From NCBI GenBank assembly GCA_024345305.1, contig BRON01000003.1, positions 1,488,001 to 1,552,000 on the forward strand: a stretch of DNA of 64,000 nucleotides, given 5' to 3'. The notes under the pieces are model-generated. The model did not search any database, had not been told where the DNA came from, and worked only from the letters and a program-made list of their open reading frames with translations. The first letter of the stretch is position 1. Each line of letters starts with the position of its first letter. Positions 1 through 11,593 of the stretch are shown here, in pieces. The DNA comes from Mrakia gelida (lineage: Eukaryota; Basidiomycota; Tremellomycetes; Cystofilobasidiales; Mrakiaceae). A program made the translations under genes and the position numbers.

Positions 1-533
1 AGGAGAAGAGGATGCGAAGGGAGGGAGAGGGAGAGGTAAGGGAGAAGGACGGGAGGCAGAGGGAGCAGGTCGTGGTGTTTGAGAGGTCGAAAGGAAGGGG
101 CGGACGCGAAGAGAAAGTGATTCGGGTTCAAGAAAGAAGCTGACGACTCGTAGATTTTCAGTCTGACAATGAATTTCCTCTGGAACACAAGAGAGGCTCT
201 AGAGAAGCAAGCGTGGCAGCAGAAAAAAAAGCATCTAGAGATCCCAAAATCGAGCGAGAACGAAAGACGAGCGCTGGCTCGTCTCGTCGGCCGCCATGTT
301 CGACGAACTCCCTCCCTCCCCTCGTAGATTTCGAGTCGATTAACCTGAGAGTAAAATTGCAAAAGAGGTGGAGCGCGAATGGTCAGCCAACGGAGCTTCG
401 CGAAACGAGCTCGAGAATGAGCGAGGGTAAGACGAGAGAGAGGAGGGAACACGTCCGTCCTCTCCTCTTCCTCGCTGTCTAGAGCAGACTCACCTCAGTA
501 TAGAGAAGACTACCCATCGCACCCGACCTACAC
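1..533. other. 3' flank of the GT31 gene; no gene seen
   Basis: Purine-rich sequence with no reading frame that looks like protein. The only sizeable ATG frame, at 213-482 on the plus strand, is basic and low-complexity and has no splice or family support. The stretch is downstream of the minus-strand gene ending at 534 and probably holds its 3' UTR. Confidence 0.4.
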
Positions 534-2858
534 CTATACATCCCACCCCATATCCTTCTGCCTCTGCTTCTCCTTCGCGGCCGCGTCAGGCTGCACCTTC
601 CCGTGCTCGATGCTCAACCTCGGTTCGACTCCATGTCCCACCTCGTACGGCCTTCCCTCCTCCTCCCAGATCTTGAGGATCTTGCCGCGCTCATTCCGCA
701 TCCAGTCGTCAAACTTTAACCAGTCTGTATACACGAAGAAGAAGAGGGCAAGAAGCAGGTCAGCGACGGCAAACTCGAGGAAGAGAGGACGGGAGTCGCG
801 ACGGCGACGAGAACGAGAACGAACGGAGAGCGACGGTCGCCGTTGTGTAGTGGAGCTGGTTGTAGTCTCCCATGGACCACCCTGTACGGGCGGAGAAGGA
901 AAGGTAGGAAGTAGAGTCAGTTCAAGTTGAAAGGGCGAGAGGGAAGACGCGTCCTCGCTCGAGACTCGAAGACGCACCGTTATCGATGAACTCCACCGGA
1001 TCCGTATCCGGATTCAGGTTCCGCAGCCACTGGGATGTACGAGCGTCCTCAATCTTGGTGGTGTGAGCTGGGGAGCTGCGGTTGCGAAAACGAACGAGGC
1101 AGACGAGGGTCAGCGAAACTCGATTCGAGCGAGCGAGAAGGAAGCAGACGAGACATGGACGAACATGTCTGCCGATCCAATCCATTTTGCTAACGGCCAA
1201 CTCAGAGCGTAACCCAGTCCTCGCATGTACCTGATTTGAGAGACGGGCAAGAAGAAGAGACGAGAGAGAGAAGGGTTCGCGTCAGCGGGTCGTTCACCCG
1301 CAACGAGCAAAATTTCGTCGAGTTGTGAGACGAGGTGAATGTACGACTGACGTTGGGAAGTAGTAAGTAGCTCCGGCTGTTGTTCCCCAGTAGATGTTCT
1401 GCACAAACGAAGGGGGAAGGCGAGGAAGACGGTCAGAACATCGCGTCGCGCGTCGTCCTCAACTGGTCGTCGAGTTTCTGCCCAAACGCAACTCCTGGCC
1501 AACTCCGCGATCCTCAGTCCACCCCCAGCCCTTCAGAGCCACTAATGACTCCCTCCTCGACCCTCTCCGAATCCACACACCCCAGAGAGAACCAAAAGAA
1601 ACGAGCTCGCACGCACCTTCGAACAGTCCAACTCCTGGAACGCTCGAATCACGTTCGGCATCACGAGGAACGTATCGTCGTCGGCTTTCCTGCGAACGTA
1701 TAAAACAAGGTCGAAGGTATCAGTAAACGCGGCACGAAAGCTCAAAGAAGGCAGAGCGGCGCGTGTGGGACGACGAGAAGGGTGCGAAGGTTCGAGCTCA
1801 AAACTCGCTGGCTTCGTGTTTGACAGGTCGTGTGCTGGAGTAGCGCACTGCACTGGAACAGCAGCGACGAGAGAGCCACAGAGGTGTGGGCTCACAGAGT
1901 CCGAAAAGCTGGGTCGCCTTTCATAATGAGGGGCACAAGGGCGAAGCCAAGCGAGCCGGAGCAAGGGGAGAGGGGAGAGGCGAGGTGAAGGCGAAGGAGG
2001 GAAAGCTGAACTCACATCACGAACTGAGGGTTCTCTCCTACTCGAGTATCTGCTACCCATTCGAGGTAGGCGTGGGTTTTGCCTGTATCGCACGAGTAAG
2101 ATGTTTGTGATCAGTCACCAGACAGGACAGGCGACGAGCGAAGGGACAGGGAAGTCGAGCTCAAGCTCGACGTGACCTCCTTCCCTTCGCCATCTCCCCC
2201 TCCCACCCACCCCCGCCCACCCGCCGCACTCACCCGTATCAATATTCTCCTCACACCCAACAATAACGATATCCCCAAATTCCTCCTGTTCCTTACTCAA
2301 CATCCTCGCCAACTCCAACGTCGCCGGTCGTCCAAAGATGAACTTGAACTCGACCAACTCCTTCGGCCAATCACCCTTGGTCTCATTCCTGATCAACATC
2401 CTCCTCTCCCCCTTATCCGGCGCGCTGAAAACCCCTAACATGAGTAGCGGCGCCGTCTTCGACTCCCTCTGCGGACATCCAATCGTATGGGGTTGGGGGG
2501 AGGAGAGTAAGGCGAAGGAGGGTTCTTCGAAGGATCGTTGTTGGGTTTGTTCGTCCAGGGGGAGTTGCTGTTCGTCGTACGAGTCCAGAGGGGGGAGGTC
2601 GATGTTCAGGATCGAGAAAGAGAGGAGGGAGACGAAGGAGAGGAGAGAGAGGAGGAGCAGGAGGAGGAGGAAGCGAGTTTTGGAACGGGGGAGGAAGGAG
2701 CGGAGGGTCCAGCGCGAGCTCGAGGAGGAGGAGGACGAGTGTGAGGAGAACCCTCCATTGCGAGGTTTTGAAGAGGAGGAGGAAGATTTGCTGCTACTCG
2801 GGTTGAGGTTGAAAGGGGAGGAGCGAGAGTGCAGAGGGGAGGGTGTTCGAGCGTCCAT
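534..2858 (-). CDS. GT31 beta-1,3-galactosyltransferase-like type II membrane protein
   Basis: Predicted Golgi glycosyltransferase of family GT31, which transfers a sugar (typically galactose) from a nucleotide sugar to a glycan. The first exon encodes a Ser-rich cytosolic head, a membrane anchor at about residues 62-86 (a long Leu run), then the conserved entry LLMLGVFSAP followed by RMLIRNETKGDW. Next comes the exon reading KTHAYLEWVADTR, then the DxD motif in MKADDDTFLVMPNV (about 1630-1697), which binds the metal and nucleotide sugar. Later exons read NIYWGTTAGATYYFP, YMRGLGYALSWPLAKWI, ARTSQWLRNLNPDTDPVEF and a C-terminus DWLKFDDWMRNERGK ending in KDMGWDV. At least seven exons; several introns carry CTGAC-type branch sites. 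One intron (between VGENPQFV and KADDD) is around 300 nt. The acceptor sugar cannot be told from sequence. Family assignment is firm, substrate unknown. Confidence 0.85.
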
Positions 2859-3222
2859 TGTTGAGCGTGTGAGCTGGCCGTTAGGAGAAGGAGAAGGAGC
2901 ACAAGCTCAAAGCTCAAAGGATCGACCGCGTGTGTTTCGCTCATCCTTTCCTTCGAGTAGAAGATCGTTCAAAGGTCATCATTAAGAGAGAGATACGAAA
3001 GGAGAAGAGAGAAACACATAGATGGTAACCGGGAGACGTAAAGTATGGAGGGGTATCAAAGCATAACAACGAGCAAAGAGACATCGAGGCTGAGGGGGGG
3101 TGACGGACGTGAACGAGCAAAGTGACAGCGAAAGAAACGAGCAGAGAGAGAAAAGAGTGTGGGCTGTCGAAAGAATAGAAGAGCTGAGCTGAGTGAGAGG
3201 TGGTGGTGGTGGTGGTATAAAC
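2859..3222. promoter_or_regulatory. Upstream region of the GT31 gene
   Basis: About 360 bases between two tandem minus-strand genes: the stop of the coiled-coil gene at 3223 and the start of the GT31 gene at 2858. It holds a (TGG)n-like run at 3199-3216 and purine-rich (CT-rich on the sense strand) sequence typical of leaders in this window. No defined element recognised. Confidence 0.35.
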
Positions 3223-6200
3223 TTAGGTGGGAACCCTCCTGACTCGATCTGCGACTCCTCCAACGAGTCCAAGAACGCCAACGAGAGCGCTCGAGTCCCA
3301 ATCCCCAGGAGCGAACCCAACTCCTGCTCCTTGCGTTCGAGCGAGAGTGTTGTAGCGAGACCACTGAGCGAGGTCGCCGGAGAAGGTGTCGAGGGTGGAG
3401 TTGGAGGCGTAGTGGGAGCCGAAGTAGTAGCCGACTGGGGAAAACGAGAAGAGGAAGAGTGTCAGCGATGAGTCGAACGAAGTGCGTGTCGAGCGAGAGA
3501 GAACTCACGAAGAAGGGAAACAACAACCCAAGGGGCGAGCTTGAGAGCCGTGTGGGAGAGAGGTCTTCTGTAACCATCGTCTCCGCTTCCGGAAGGAGTG
3601 TAGTGGAATCTGAAAGAGACGAAGAAGACGGGAAGGTCAGATCAACGCGACGAGATCTTGAGCCAGAGAAAGACTCACGTGTTGTAGATGTTCTGAACGA
3701 CCGACTCTCTCTTCCTTCGTCTCAGAGCAGGGCTGGAGGTATCCTCTCTAGACGAAGTCGTGGTGGCTGAAGGAGAGAGAAGAAGCGACGAAGACGCGTC
3801 GTCGGATCGAGCTGAAGAAACGGACGACGAACAAGTCAGCTCAAGTCGCGAAAGCGAGGCGAATAGTAAAAACAAACTCACTAGAGGACGATGCAGACTT
3901 ATGAGCAGAAGCGAGCTCATCTTCGAGCCGAGGAGTGTAGGCAGGAAGTCGTCCCATCGTCGACTCGTCCGTCTGGATCGAAATCTCGGTCGTGGCGACC
4001 TCGGGAGGAGTCGCCTGTACTCCAGCGTCGACGTATTCGAGGATCTCTTTCGACTCTTGAACTTCGACGGTGATGGGGTTGTCGGATCGGGGGCCGTGGA
4101 CCTGGGAGAAGAGAAGAGAAAGACGGGTCAGCAATGAGAGCGCGAGAGATGGACGAGGAAAGAACGCGTCCTACTCACTCGTCTCCTCCTCCTCGACGTA
4201 GTGATAAACGTCTCAATGAAGCTATCTCCCTCTCCATCCTCCCTCTCCCCTCCCTCCTCCCCATCCTCTCCCTCCCCAGCATCCTCATCAGCACCACTCG
4301 TACTCCCGCTCGCTCCTCCTCCCTCTCCCTTCCTCAACTGCCTCAGCAGCTCCTTCTCCAAACTCCTACTCAACGTCCCCGACGAGCTGTCCGTTCGTCC
4401 TCCAGCCATGCTGTTCGGCCGTCCAGCTCGAAACATGGTGTTGTTCCCCGAACCTCCGGCGGTCGACATGGTTCGAAGCTCGTCGAGATCGCCTCGCAGT
4501 CGGTTGATCGTCTCCTTGAGCATCAGATTCTCCATCTTCTGTTCCTCGAGGAAGGTCTCGGCTTGACGAGCGGTGGCGAGATCGACGAGGAGCATTCGGT
4601 TGGCTTCTTCGAGGTATTCTTGTTCTCGGGTCCACTGGAAAGTGGGAAGGAAGACGAGAGAGAGGTCAGGATCGACGCGGTTGTTCTTTGGTTCGTGCTC
4701 GTCGATTGCGGAGGGCTTACCTTCTCGACGTCGCTCTTCATGACATCAATGTTCTCCTGAGCTTCACGAAGCTCGATGTCCTTGAGTCGAATGGCGTTTC
4801 GAAGCTCCTCGGAGACACCTGCGAGAAAGTCGAACGAGAGCACGCGTCAGTTCGAAGGATCAACTCGCACTCGCGTCGAACCGGATCTGGGACTCACCAC
4901 ACTGCTCGGTGTAGTTCTTGAGCAAGGTCGAGTACGTCACCTTCTGAGACTCCAGGCTTCGATGCAGCTTCCCGATGTCGGACTCGAACTGAGATGGCGA
5001 GAAAAGCGTCGAGCATCGAGTCAGCGTCTGATCCTTCGCTCGAGCCTTCGACTATCTGCTGCTCTAGCACAAAGGAAAGCAAACTAGAAAGAGGAGAGAA
5101 CCGACTCACAGTGTGGATCTGAATCAAGTACCCTCTCTCCTTCCCTCTCAGCTCCTTCTCCTCCCTCCTCTTCCCAACGACCTCTCCTCTCAGATCGTCC
5201 AGCCGATTCTGGTAGTCCAGCGCGATCCTCTCGTGCTCACTCGCCGAGTTCTCGAGCTCGAGCTGAGCAGCCTTGAGCTTTCGAGTGAGATCCGTGTTGA
5301 CCTTGTCGAGAGCGGTGACGCGGTCGTGGAACGAGGAGAGCGAGTGAGCCGAGGCGGTTGAGTCGCGCTGCACGAACGAAGGAAGAACGAAACAAGGAGT
5401 CAGTCAGTCAGAAAAGTTCAGGTGGTTCTCGAGCGTACGCTGGAAGGTCACTGAGAGCGGAAAACGGAAACTCACTGGAAGCCTGAGCTCCCCAGCCTCA
5501 ACCTCCCCATCCCCTTCCCTCCCATCCTCTCCCAAGCTCATTTCCCTCCCATGTCCTCCCATCCCAGGGAAGTTCATCGCTCCGCCGCTCCCCATTGACT
5601 CCCTCTGCTGCCTCTCCAACGCTCCCTCCATCCCCGACTCCTCGAGAGGACTATCGAGCGGACTCCTCATCATCCCCGACAGCGAGTAGAAACTCCTCTC
5701 GTCCAAGTTCGGCGATCCGGGAGGAGGCGACGTCGTTCCGAGAGGGAGAGACTCAGGCATCGAACGAGAAGCAGGGAGGTTCGAGCCGATGGAGTTGCTA
5801 TGGTGGTGGTGGGAGTGGGACGAGGAAGGTTGGGTGGGAGTTCCAGTGGGAGTGGGGATGATGTTGGGCTGAGAGGTTTGACGAGATCGGATGAAGCTTC
5901 CTTTCCCTGTTCCGGGACGATGAGGACCTTGAGTTGGGGTTTGAGGTGGGTTAAAAACGTTCTACGAAACAGGGAAGACGAGAGAACGAGAGTCAGTCCG
6001 AACTGAAAGAGCGGAACGCGACGAGGAGGCGGGTGGGCGGGTTGAGTTGGGACCAACCTCTCGTCCTTCGTGATCACTCCCAGCATCACTCGTTCCTCCT
6101 CCTCGTCCAGCACTACTCGCGGCCTGACTAGCACTCTTCCTCCTCCTTCCACTTCTGCTAGGCGCTCCAGGTCGCTGGAACCTCTCCCACGAACTAGGAG

Positions 6201-7390
6201 GCTTGACGACCTTCTCTCCTCCCACGTCGGGCGTTCCCTTCACTCTCGCCAAAGCCTGATCCGCTGCCATCCCTGCTCCACCATCCGACGACGCGTTCGA
6301 GAGGACCTTCCTCCTGATGGGCTGATGAGGTTGGGTTCCAGCGAGGGATTCAGAGGAGGACGCGGCGGAGAGAGGAGTCGAGGAGGACGACGCGGAGGTT
6401 GGGAAGGTGATCGTTGGGTCGCTGCTGCTAGGAAGGGGAGAGGTATCCGAGTCCGAGGACGAGGTGTCGGAGGAAGATCGGATTCGAGCAGAAGAACTGC
6501 GTTTGTGACGGGGTCTGGTACCGGCTGGGGAGTCGACGGAGGGGGTGGTGGGGTCGGAAGGGGTGGTTTGCTGGAAGGGAGACGCAGCGACGGTTGGAGG
6601 GATGATTTGGCTACGAGAACGGGATTCCAGAGAACGGATGGATGAATATCAGTTTCCGGGTTCCTATGATCGAGAGGTTGGGATCGGAAAGGAAGAAGGA
6701 AAGGACAACAACAAAGGACGAGGTTCCGAGATGAACCTTCGTCTCGTCCCCATCCGATCCGCGTTCCATCCTCTCTCTAGCTCTCCATGCCACCTTCTTC
6801 TCCACCCAGGTCTCCCAGATTCCTGACCAGCTATCTCCAGAGCGTAACGTCACTCCTACGAAAGAACGAGGGAAGGAGGACTCACATCAAGAGGTCGAGA
6901 AGGCCATCGAGAGTGAGCTCGAGGTCAGGATGCTCGGCCACGATCCCTTCCACCAACGACGTCTGTTCAGGCCCAAAGATCTCGATACTCTGCTCAACCT
7001 CGAGCTTGCTGATGACTGTAGGGGTGGATGAGTAGAATGAGATAAAAAAGAAGGAAGGAAGTCAGCTCTCTCGAGGCGAGAGAAGAACAAGAAAAGAGCG
7101 AGCGAGAGAGGGGCTCGAGCTCAACAAGGGAAGGAGCTGAAGGAAAGCGAAACCTACGAGGCAGGAGATCCTTGGAGAGAAGAACGCCCTCGGAAGGGAA
7201 CATCCCAGAGATGAGCTCAGTGATATCAGCTACGAACACAAGCAAGAAAGGGAAGGATGAGTAAAGGGAGGGAGAGGATGGAACGACGAGCGAGCGGAGT
7301 TGTGCTCGAAGGAAGGAGGAGGAGGAGAGCGAGCTCACCGACTGATCTTCTGTTGGAGTCGCCTCCTGTGTCGAGAGGAGGGGGTACCAT
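3223..7390 (-). CDS. Long coiled-coil protein with C-terminal membrane segment
   Basis: Family not recognised. The N-terminal exons read MVPPPLDTGGDSNRRS, then ADITELISGMFPSEG and VISKLEVEQSIEIFGPEQ, a small predicted folded region. Next comes a long Ser/Pro-rich disordered part (about 5960-6620), including RKVLSNASSDGG and PPSSWERFQRPG, and another His/Ser-rich exon. A coiled coil follows over several exons (about 4440-5370): FHDRVTALDKVNTDLTRKL, AIRLKDIELREAQENIDVMK, EEQKMENLMLKETINRLRGD. After an acidic linker and a VDAGVQATPPEV / TEISIQTDE stretch, the C-terminus has one hydrophobic segment (LKLAPWVVVSLLLGYYFGS) and about 75 further residues ending VADRVRRVPT. This suggests a filament-like tether anchored in an internal membrane. 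The start could lie further upstream, because the frame stays open for nine codons to a possible acceptor at about 7420. The junction near 6640-6780 is unresolved. Confidence 0.6.
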
Positions 7391-7734
7391 GACTGTAGAG
7401 AGGTAGATGTGCTCGACCTGAGAGAAGAATCAGGCGAAGGGAAAGGAAAGAGTTGGGGGAGGAAGTTGGGTTTGGGAGAAGGAAGGGGTCAGAGGGAGAA
7501 AGGGGTTGAGCTAAGGAGGGAGGAGGTGGGGGCAGCTGGGCCGGCCGTCTTTCTTTGGAGTAGGATTTTCTTGTCTAGAAGGGTTTTTGGCGTTCTCGAG
7601 AGGATGGAGAGATGGTAACAGCTTTCGCTGTCGTTGATTTTCGGTGAGAAAGACGCAAGCTCAAAACGTCAACAAGCAACGCGTCCCTCCGAGTCGCGTC
7701 TCAAACGAGCCATGAATCGTACGATAGAAATGAA
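7391..7734. other. Leader region of the coiled-coil gene
   Basis: Gap between the minus-strand F-box-like gene (upstream on that strand) and the coiled-coil gene. On the minus strand it holds a very CT-rich run and a branch/acceptor-like string at about 7420-7432 that would place an intron in the 5' UTR or reveal one more coding exon. Nothing else recognised. Confidence 0.35.
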
Positions 7735-8040
7735 TCAGATGCTCTGGTCCGAGGCCAGTACGTCAAAGAGTAAGCTATTCGCGATACTCAACTCGTTGTC
7801 TCTGAAGACGCGACTGTCCTCGACGAGATCCATCACCTCCTGCTCCAGCTCTCCCTCCTCCGGCTCGTTTTCGCTCTCGTATTCCTCTTCGTAGTCGCTT
7901 TCCACTTCGTAGTCGACCTCATCCTCCACCAGATCCCACTCTTCTCTCCAGCAGGTTCCCAGCCTATCCCTCAGCTCGATCCCCACTCTTCCTAGCATCC
8001 TCGCTCCACTGCGACGTAGTCCGACTCCCTGTCCTCCGTC
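7735..8040 (-). pseudogene. Possible frameshifted acidic C-terminus of the F-box-like gene
   Basis: Directly overlapping the stop at 7992, the neighbouring minus-strand frame is open and protein-like: VGLRRSGARMLGRVGIEL, CWREEWDLVEDEV, an acidic tract rich in Glu/Asp/Tyr, ending in LLFDVLASDQSI before a stop at 7735. I found no intron with acceptable splice sites and phase that joins the two frames. A one-base difference near GGGAGCTATCC (about 8050-8060) would do it. This could be a real frameshift mutation, a sequencing error, or coincidence. Confidence 0.35.
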
Positions 8041-9297
8041 CTTTGGAAGGATAGCTCCCAGAAACCCACCGCCTTCAGAGCTGGAAGCTGAGAGGGGAAG
8101 GTGACGAGGGCTCGAAGCCTAGTCGCCGACAGCAGGACGTCGCGATGATGGAGGGTTCGAGGGGAGAATTCGGTTGGGTCGCCGAGGAGGAGGAGGGCGA
8201 GGGACGACGCGACCTGGGTCGGTTTGGAAAAGAGTAGGAAGTTGTTGTTGTCTTTGGGATCGAGGAAGGGGGCCAAGGAGAGTTGTCGAAGATTTGGGAA
8301 GGAGGAGAGGACGGTGGGGATGAGGATTGTGTCGATGCGGTCGAAGGCGAGGTGAAGAGTGTGGAGGTGTGGGCCGACGGCGTGGACGAGGGATGAGAGG
8401 CTCGCCTCGACGGGGCGTAGTCCATAGATTTTGATTTCGTTGATGACCCCGAGTCGATGAGGTTGGACAGGAGGAGGGTGGAAGGAGGACCGATGAGAGC
8501 GAGGCGCGTCTCTCGTCTGGACGAACGGACTCAACGCGTCGTGGATCAGACGAACGTCGTGTGGTCTTCCCATCGCCGTGACGGTCAGGGACCTCAAGTC
8601 CGAGAGATCCAGATCGGTATAGATCTGGATCAGCTGCTCGAGCGGGATCGACTTGTGTGATGTGCCGACGACCAGCTCTCGAAGACGAAGGGCTCGGACA
8701 CCGTCTTGAAGGCACTCGAACGATTTTGATCCGGTGGCACGGGTGAACTTGGCTTCGGAGAGCATTTGGAGGTTGATGAGATGATGGAGGTGGTTTCCGA
8801 GGACGTTGGAAAATGCAGATCGATTTGTTATGTTGCCCGTTTGGATGGAGGAGACGAGGTGGGCGAGGGAAGGACGCGCGGAGATGGTGGTGAAGAAGAG
8901 GTTTAAAAGTTGAAGGTCCCGGGTCACAGAAAGCGACTTCTCGGTAGAGCAGAGGTAGAGCGATGTCCTGGACGAAAAGGAAGCAATGGAAGAACAGGGG
9001 GAGAAGGTCAGCAACGAGACGAACGGGGGCAGAGAAAGAAGGGCGACGTCGAGCTCACCTTCCAATCCTTCGAGACGAGACAAGCTCGGGAGAGAACCTT
9101 CTTGCTCTCGATGATGTCGGCGATGTTGTCCTGAGGGTGGATGTAGTCATGATGGTCGACTCCTGCGAGGATGATCTCTCGTTGAAGCTCGAAGGGGAGG
9201 GAAGAGGGCCTGGAAGAAGAGGGAGGGAAGGGAAAGATCAGCTTCACGTTTCCCTTCTCGTGGCTGCTCTTGTCCCTTCCTCGACGAGAACTTACAT
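7992..9297 (-). CDS. F-box-like protein; start codon split by an intron
   Basis: Predicted substrate adaptor of an SCF ubiquitin ligase. The F-box-like start is MPSSLPFELQREIILAG (exon 2, ending LVSKDWK), followed by a Leu-rich C-terminal region with leucine-rich-repeat character (LDLSDLRSLTVTAMGR, LSSFPNLRQLSLAPF). The start codon is assembled across an intron. Exon 1 contributes AT (9297-9296) directly before GTAAGT, and exon 2 begins G-CCC-TCT at 9209 after TTCCAG, giving Met-Pro-Ser-Ser. An intron separates the F-box from STEKSLSVTRDLQLLN. The frame stops at 7992, but a strongly acidic reading frame in another frame continues to 7735 (see separate feature), so the true C-terminus may be longer. 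It is divergent from RRP42, with only 208 bp between starts. Confidence 0.7.
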
Positions 9298-9505
9298 GTT
9301 GGAAGGGATCGAGTGTCAACAGAAAACTATCGGAAGAAGATCTGGCGGAAAAGATAGAAAAATCGAGTGACGGTAGCGAGGGAAGGAGCACGAAAGTGTC
9401 AGCTTCGACTCGAAGACTTTCGAGCTCCCTCGCGACGTCTCTCCCTCCTCCCCCACCCTCCCAACACCATCTCACTCTTCTAGAGTCGACCTTTTCCCTC
9501 AGCCC
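9298..9505. promoter_or_regulatory. Bidirectional promoter, F-box-like gene / RRP42
   Basis: 208 bp between two divergent start codons (9297 minus, 9506 plus). Since exon 1 of the F-box gene holds only AT of its start codon, its 5' UTR also lies here. No TATA-like element was recognised. Confidence 0.5.
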
Positions 9506-10894
9506 ATGGCTCCCACTACGACCCTTTCCCAATCGGAGTCGTCCTACATCGTCTCTTCCCTCTCTCTCCCTTCTCCCATTCGAACGGATGGACGATCCCT
9601 TCTCGACTACCGGTCCTTCTCCCTCTCGACTGGAGTAGCTCCTCAAGCCAACGGATCAGCTCGAGTCCTCCTCGGTGGAGTAGGAGGGACAGAGATCGTT
9701 ACTGCTATCAGGCTCGAGGTGTTGGATCGACCTGTAGGACTTGGGAAGGAGGAGGGGAGCTCAGTAGGAGGAAGGCCAGACGTCGTTTGCTCGGTTGAGT
9801 GGTGAGCTTCGTTTCCCTCCCTTCTTTTCAGCTCGTAGGACCTCGAGACTGATCACCTATACTTTCTCGATCCTCAGCTCCTCAACAGCTTTCCCTTACC
9901 TCGACCCGAAAGCCGTAGACAAGCTCTCTGATCGTTCGTTTCCTTTCTCAGCTTCACTCAAACCTCCTTCACCTCGAACGAAGCTCACCTTGTGCCCTTC
10001 CCTTCCTTCCTTCCCCTCCCTGCTTCCAGACCTCACCACCCTCCTCCAACACACCATTCCTCCCCTGCTCCCCACCCTTCCCATCACCCCCTCCCTTTCC
10101 TTTCACTACACCATCGACTCCATCATCCTCTCCTCCTCAGCAGGAAACCTCGCCGACACCCTCTTCCTCTCCGTCCGTTCAGCCCTCAACGACCTCAAGG
10201 TTCCTCGGACACGCAACGTCGCCTACGAGGCTGTCCTCAAGTCTGAGGAGGGAGAGAACGACATGGCTGGGATCAAGGGAGCTGCGATGGGTGCTAAGAA
10301 GGATCTGAGAGGTGGAGAGAAGGTCGCGAAGGGAGCTGAGTTCGAGGTGGAAGATTACTGGGACGAGGGAGATCTGTTGGCGTTGGAGGTTAGGGAGAAT
10401 CTGCCGGTCTGTGTGACGTTGAACCTTGTGAGTACTGGACCCTCTTTTGTTCGTCAACTATTGAGAAGAGCGACCTCAAGCTCACGTTTCGACCTCTCCT
10501 TCCAGCTCCAAAACTCAACCCACTTCCTCGACGCGTCCCTCGCCGAATCGATAGCCTGCCCGACCCATCTTCTCCTCTTCGTTACTGGCAAGGGGACCCT
10601 CGCGGGTATGCGGTTCATCGGACAGGAGACGACGAGTATTGAGCAGATGAAGGAGCTCATCAAGGTGCGTCGCTCGTTTCCCCTCCTGCTTTCTTCCTCG
10701 TCTCGTTTTCGTCCTCGTCTTCTCGATCCTGACTTCCTTCTTCTACTCCCATTCGCGCTGCTGTTTCGTTCATTGACCAGGCCGGGAAAACCTACGCGGC
10801 CAACATGATCGCAGGAACGAATCTGAAACTGAAGGACCCTTCGACTGCGACGGCTGGAGGAATGATGGGAGGGCTTGGGTTCTTCGGTAGCTAA
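9506..10894 (+). CDS. RRP42: Exosome complex subunit RRP42 (RNase PH-like)
   Basis: Subunit of the six-membered RNase PH-like ring of the RNA exosome, which channels RNA for 3'-5' processing and decay in nucleus and cytoplasm. The N-terminus reads LSQSESSYIVSSLSLPSPI followed by the family signature RTDGRSLLDYR, then GSARVLLGG and GTEIVTAIRLEV. Later exons give SSTAFPYLDPKAVDKL, FHYTIDSIILSSSAGNLAD and PVCVTLNL, and the C-terminus has LAESIACPTHLLLFVTGKG and EQMKELIKAGKTYAANMIAG, ending GLGFFGS with TAA at 10892. Introns lie at about 9802-9880, 9934-10029, 10428-10505 and 10665-10781. Eukaryotic RRP42 is generally considered non-catalytic and structural. ATG at 9506 is in a good context. Confidence 0.9.
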
Positions 10895-11593
10895 TATGCT
10901 CTATATCTACTCGAATCAAACCTGTACTCTCCTGCTTCCCGCTCCCCTTTTGCATCCACGAAAGAGAGAGCCCGGACGAAACGCGTCGACCGGAAAGCTC
11001 GCTCGGTTTGCTTTTGTCCCTACGTCCCCTCGCTTCACGAGTCGTTCTTCTCGAGCCTCAGAAAAGCTGCACAGCACGGCGCGGCAAACGTCTCCGCCCT
11101 AGACATCTCTGGTTCTCAGTCTTGTTTTGCGGCGAACCCAAGAGCTGGAGCTAATTCTTCTCCAGAGTCAAGAGCGCCGCGTCGAACCTTCGACCCTCGC
11201 CTCGAGTCCGCTTACGCCGAGGTCTCACAATCTATACTTCGTTCTCGGGGCAGAAACATCGCGAGTCTGTATCTCATCGACGCTTGTCTCTCAGTTCTCG
11301 CAATGGACCCAAAGCTTCAGCAAACTCTCGAACGAACGAAACGAAGGTCGAAAGAACAAGATCATCGCAGCTGTGCGTTCGGTTCGAAGAAAAGAAAAAA
11401 GCTACTGTAGGAGGAGCAGGTAGTATGCAAGGATGGTGAGAGGGATATCAAAGGGGTGAAGAGGGGTGTCGTTCAGGTCATAAAAGCGAAAGAAAGGCCA
11501 AGAAAGGAAGGGGAAGGTAAGGAGAGGAGAGAGAGTCAAAAACGAAGGCGCGAACGCAAAAGCAAACGAAGAAAGGTAGAGAAGAGAGCTCTC
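10895..11593. other. Convergent intergenic region
   Basis: About 700 bases between the ends of RRP42 (plus) and the Ser-rich gene (minus). It is purine-rich towards 11450-11590. Short frames are present, but none shows splice signals or family features. Confidence 0.4.

Noticed and set aside
610..630. B-box-like CGGTTCGACTCC on the plus strand
   Set aside because: It lies inside the last GT31 exon (antisense) and no cloverleaf can be built around it.
2338..2985. Long plus-strand Glu/Arg-rich frame
   Set aside because: Antisense shadow of the Ser-rich first exon of the GT31 gene; composition reflects the TCC/CTC codons on the other strand.
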